Of a DNA stretch of 64,000 bases, positions 63,068 to 64,000 are shown in pieces. Source of the stretch: Microvirga mediterraneensis (GTDB lineage Bacteria > Pseudomonadota > Alphaproteobacteria > Rhizobiales > Beijerinckiaceae); NCBI RefSeq assembly GCF_013520865.1, contig NZ_JACDXJ010000001.1, forward strand, positions 3,201,001-3,265,000. Reading direction: 5' to 3'. Made by a program: the position numbers and the translations under genes. Every line of letters starts with the position of its first letter. Positions within the stretch are counted from its first letter, which is position 1. The notes beneath the pieces were generated by a model. The model worked only from the letters and a program-made list of their open reading frames with translations, had not been told where the DNA came from and searched no databases.

Positions 63068-63388
63068 ATGGCTATGGATCCTATGGATCGCGAACCCAAT
63101 GTCTACAATCGTGAGACCAATGTCTACGATAACACGGGGCGTGGTTCGAACACTCTTGCTTACGTGATCGGTGGCCTTGTTGTCGCACTGGGCCTTCTGG
63201 CCTTCCTCTTCTATGATGGTGGCAGCAACGAACCGAGCACCACCGGCAGCACCGCCACCCAGACGGAGCGCTCGTCGCCGAGCACCGGCTCGACCGCTCC
63301 GGCTACTCCGTCGGCCCCGTCGGCTCCCGCAGCCCCGGCGTCCCCCTCTTCGCCGGCCGCTCCGTCGGCTCCGGCCAACCCGCAGTAA
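63068..63388 (+). CDS. Small single-pass membrane protein, Pro/Ala/Ser-rich tail
   Basis: A 106-residue protein: a polar N-terminus with a YNRETNVYD repeat (NVYNRETNVYDN), one membrane helix (TLAYVIGGLVVALGLLAFLFYDGG), and an outer ~55-residue tail of Ser, Thr, Ala and Pro repeats (APSAPAAPASPSSPAAPSAP). AAGGAG precedes the ATG. Unknown function; an EcfG promoter suggests envelope stress use. Confidence 0.8.
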   Translation: MAMDPMDREPNVYNRETNVYDNTGRGSNTLAYVIGGLVVALGLLAFLFYDGGSNEPSTTGSTATQTERSSPSTGSTAPATPSAPSAPAAPASPSSPAAPSAPANPQ

Positions 63389-63414
63389 CCGCCCTTCTCG
63401 CGTAACGCTGCACG

Positions 63415-63447
63415 AGGGCCTGGCTGAAGCCAGGCCCTCTTTTTTTG
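63415..63447 (+). terminator. Intrinsic terminator
   Basis: Stem GGGCCTGGC / GCCAGGCCC with loop TGAA, followed by CTTTTTTT. Ends the membrane-protein transcript. Confidence 0.92.
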
Positions 63448-63633
63448 CCTCGGCTCCTTCTCAACACTTTGACCATGGAGCATGAATCCGAATTCATGTG
63501 CGATGCTCAAAGCATTTCTCTTCCCGCATGTTTACACGCAGCAACATTTCCTTAGATGCAGGAAAAGGAGCCCTATGCATCTCCTCGATGTCCCTCTCAC
63601 CGCCCGCAAGCTGGGTTTAAATTCTTTGCGCTG
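63448..63633. other. AT-rich intergenic region
   Basis: Long for this chromosome. Repeated TGCA motifs occur at 63557 (GATGCAGG), 63576 (ATGCATC) and 63697 (GATGCAGC). No RNA gene seen. Confidence 0.35.
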
Positions 63634-63650
63634 ATGCAAAGCCTTTGCAT
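63634..63650. promoter_or_regulatory. Second TGCAAA-N3-TTTGCA operator
   Basis: ATGCAAA-GCC-TTTGCAT, a perfect 7-bp inverted repeat with a 3-bp centre, the same geometry and core as the site at mntH. A further TTTGC half-site lies 10 bp to the left. It is about 120 bp before the last gene. Confidence 0.5.
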
Positions 63651-63770
63651 TTGATCTCATTATGGACTCAAAATAACGTATCATAAACGCCAGCTTGATG
63701 CAGCTTGTGGCTGCATATCTGTGCAGCAATGCAATCTTCAGGGTATGAGCTACGAGGAGCAAGGTTATCC

Positions 63771-64000
63771 CGTGCCAGTTCGAAAGAAAAAATCTTTTCT
63801 GATGTCGACCCGCGTCCTCGTCGAAAAATATCCGCACCAGACCAAAATCGAGCATATCCTCTTCGAGAAGGTGCGAAAGCGCGTCCCTGTCGAGCAGGAC
63901 GTCTATGTGGCGAGCACGCCCCTATCTATCATCCAGAACACCAGCAAAACCGCCAGATCGACAACGGGCACGCAGATCAACGGCACGGATAACGCCGATT
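63771..64000 (+). CDS. Unidentified protein, 3' end outside the window
   Basis: A frame open to the end of the window: VPVRKKKSFLMSTRVLVEKY, then PHQTKIEHILFEKVRKRVPV and more. A GTG start at 63771 has AAGG seven bases upstream; an ATG at 63745 is also in frame. The 76 visible residues are basic at the N-terminus, then polar. I do not recognise a family. Confidence 0.5.

Noticed and set aside
63171-63510. Pro/Arg- and Gly/Ala-rich frames over the membrane-protein gene
   Set aside because: They are out-of-frame readings of its repetitive tail.

Overview
The window is a 64-kb stretch of a high-GC alphaproteobacterial chromosome. The order Rhizobiales is suggested by a PopZ homologue beside tolC and pcm, the gene order aminotransferase-hom-glpX-recJ, BA14K, DUF1236, DUF1489 and DUF2842 proteins, a PHA synthase with a phasin, ClpS/ClpA, and two matches to the EcfG general-stress promoter. 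A Methylobacteriaceae/Microvirga-like genome is my best guess; that is inference from content, not a database result. There is no rRNA or CRISPR array; two tRNA genes (Cys, Asn) lie at 53.2-53.6 kb.

Layout. 1-20.8 kb is core chromosome: recJ (partial), a GNAT enzyme, glpX, hom, an AlaC-type aminotransferase, a lipoprotein, phaC, a FadL-type porin, an FAH-family hydrolase, argC, rplM-rpsI, GST, a thioesterase, a CoA-binding protein, metY behind a long leader, an orphan ParA, an EcfG-type DUF1236 gene, ctaA and small proteins. 20.9-30.0 kb is a 9.1-kb integrated element, lower in GC. 30-43.4 kb returns to the host: a two-component system with a periplasmic molybdopterin-fold protein, BA14K, clpS-clpA, an operator-controlled phasin, a D,D-carboxypeptidase with a SPOR domain, a J-domain protein and small proteins. 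43.4-64 kb holds a biotin carboxylase subunit, mntH with an operator, valS, popZ, tolC, a pcm-like gene, tRNAs, photolyase, alaX, sseA, a DUF5939 cyclase, an acyltransferase/SGNH pair, gatB and a stress-type membrane protein.

The most interesting region is the 9.1-kb element. It splits a LuxR-type response-regulator gene inside the recognition part of its HTH. The N-terminal 320 codons are at 30015-30974 and the last 28 codons plus stop are at 20831-20917, about 9.1 kb away. Both junctions carry AGGTT, and joining them restores an intact 347-residue reading frame. A large serine recombinase starts 55 bp inside one junction, so it is now the downstream gene of the host sensor operon. Cargo: a DnaT-like protein, an orphan adenine methylase, a rolling-circle-like Rep, a small serine resolvase with a possible res site, several small unknown proteins, and a type II restriction-modification system whose controller gene has a textbook C-box. 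There are no capsid or conjugation genes. Insertion should abolish DNA binding by the regulator and excision should restore it.

Regulatory sites of note: paired TGC-N3-GCA operators around the phasin promoter (PhaR-like), TGCAAA-N3-TTTGCA operators before mntH and before the last gene, two EcfG promoters, and a strong sigma70 promoter with an unexplained ~480-nt leader before metY.
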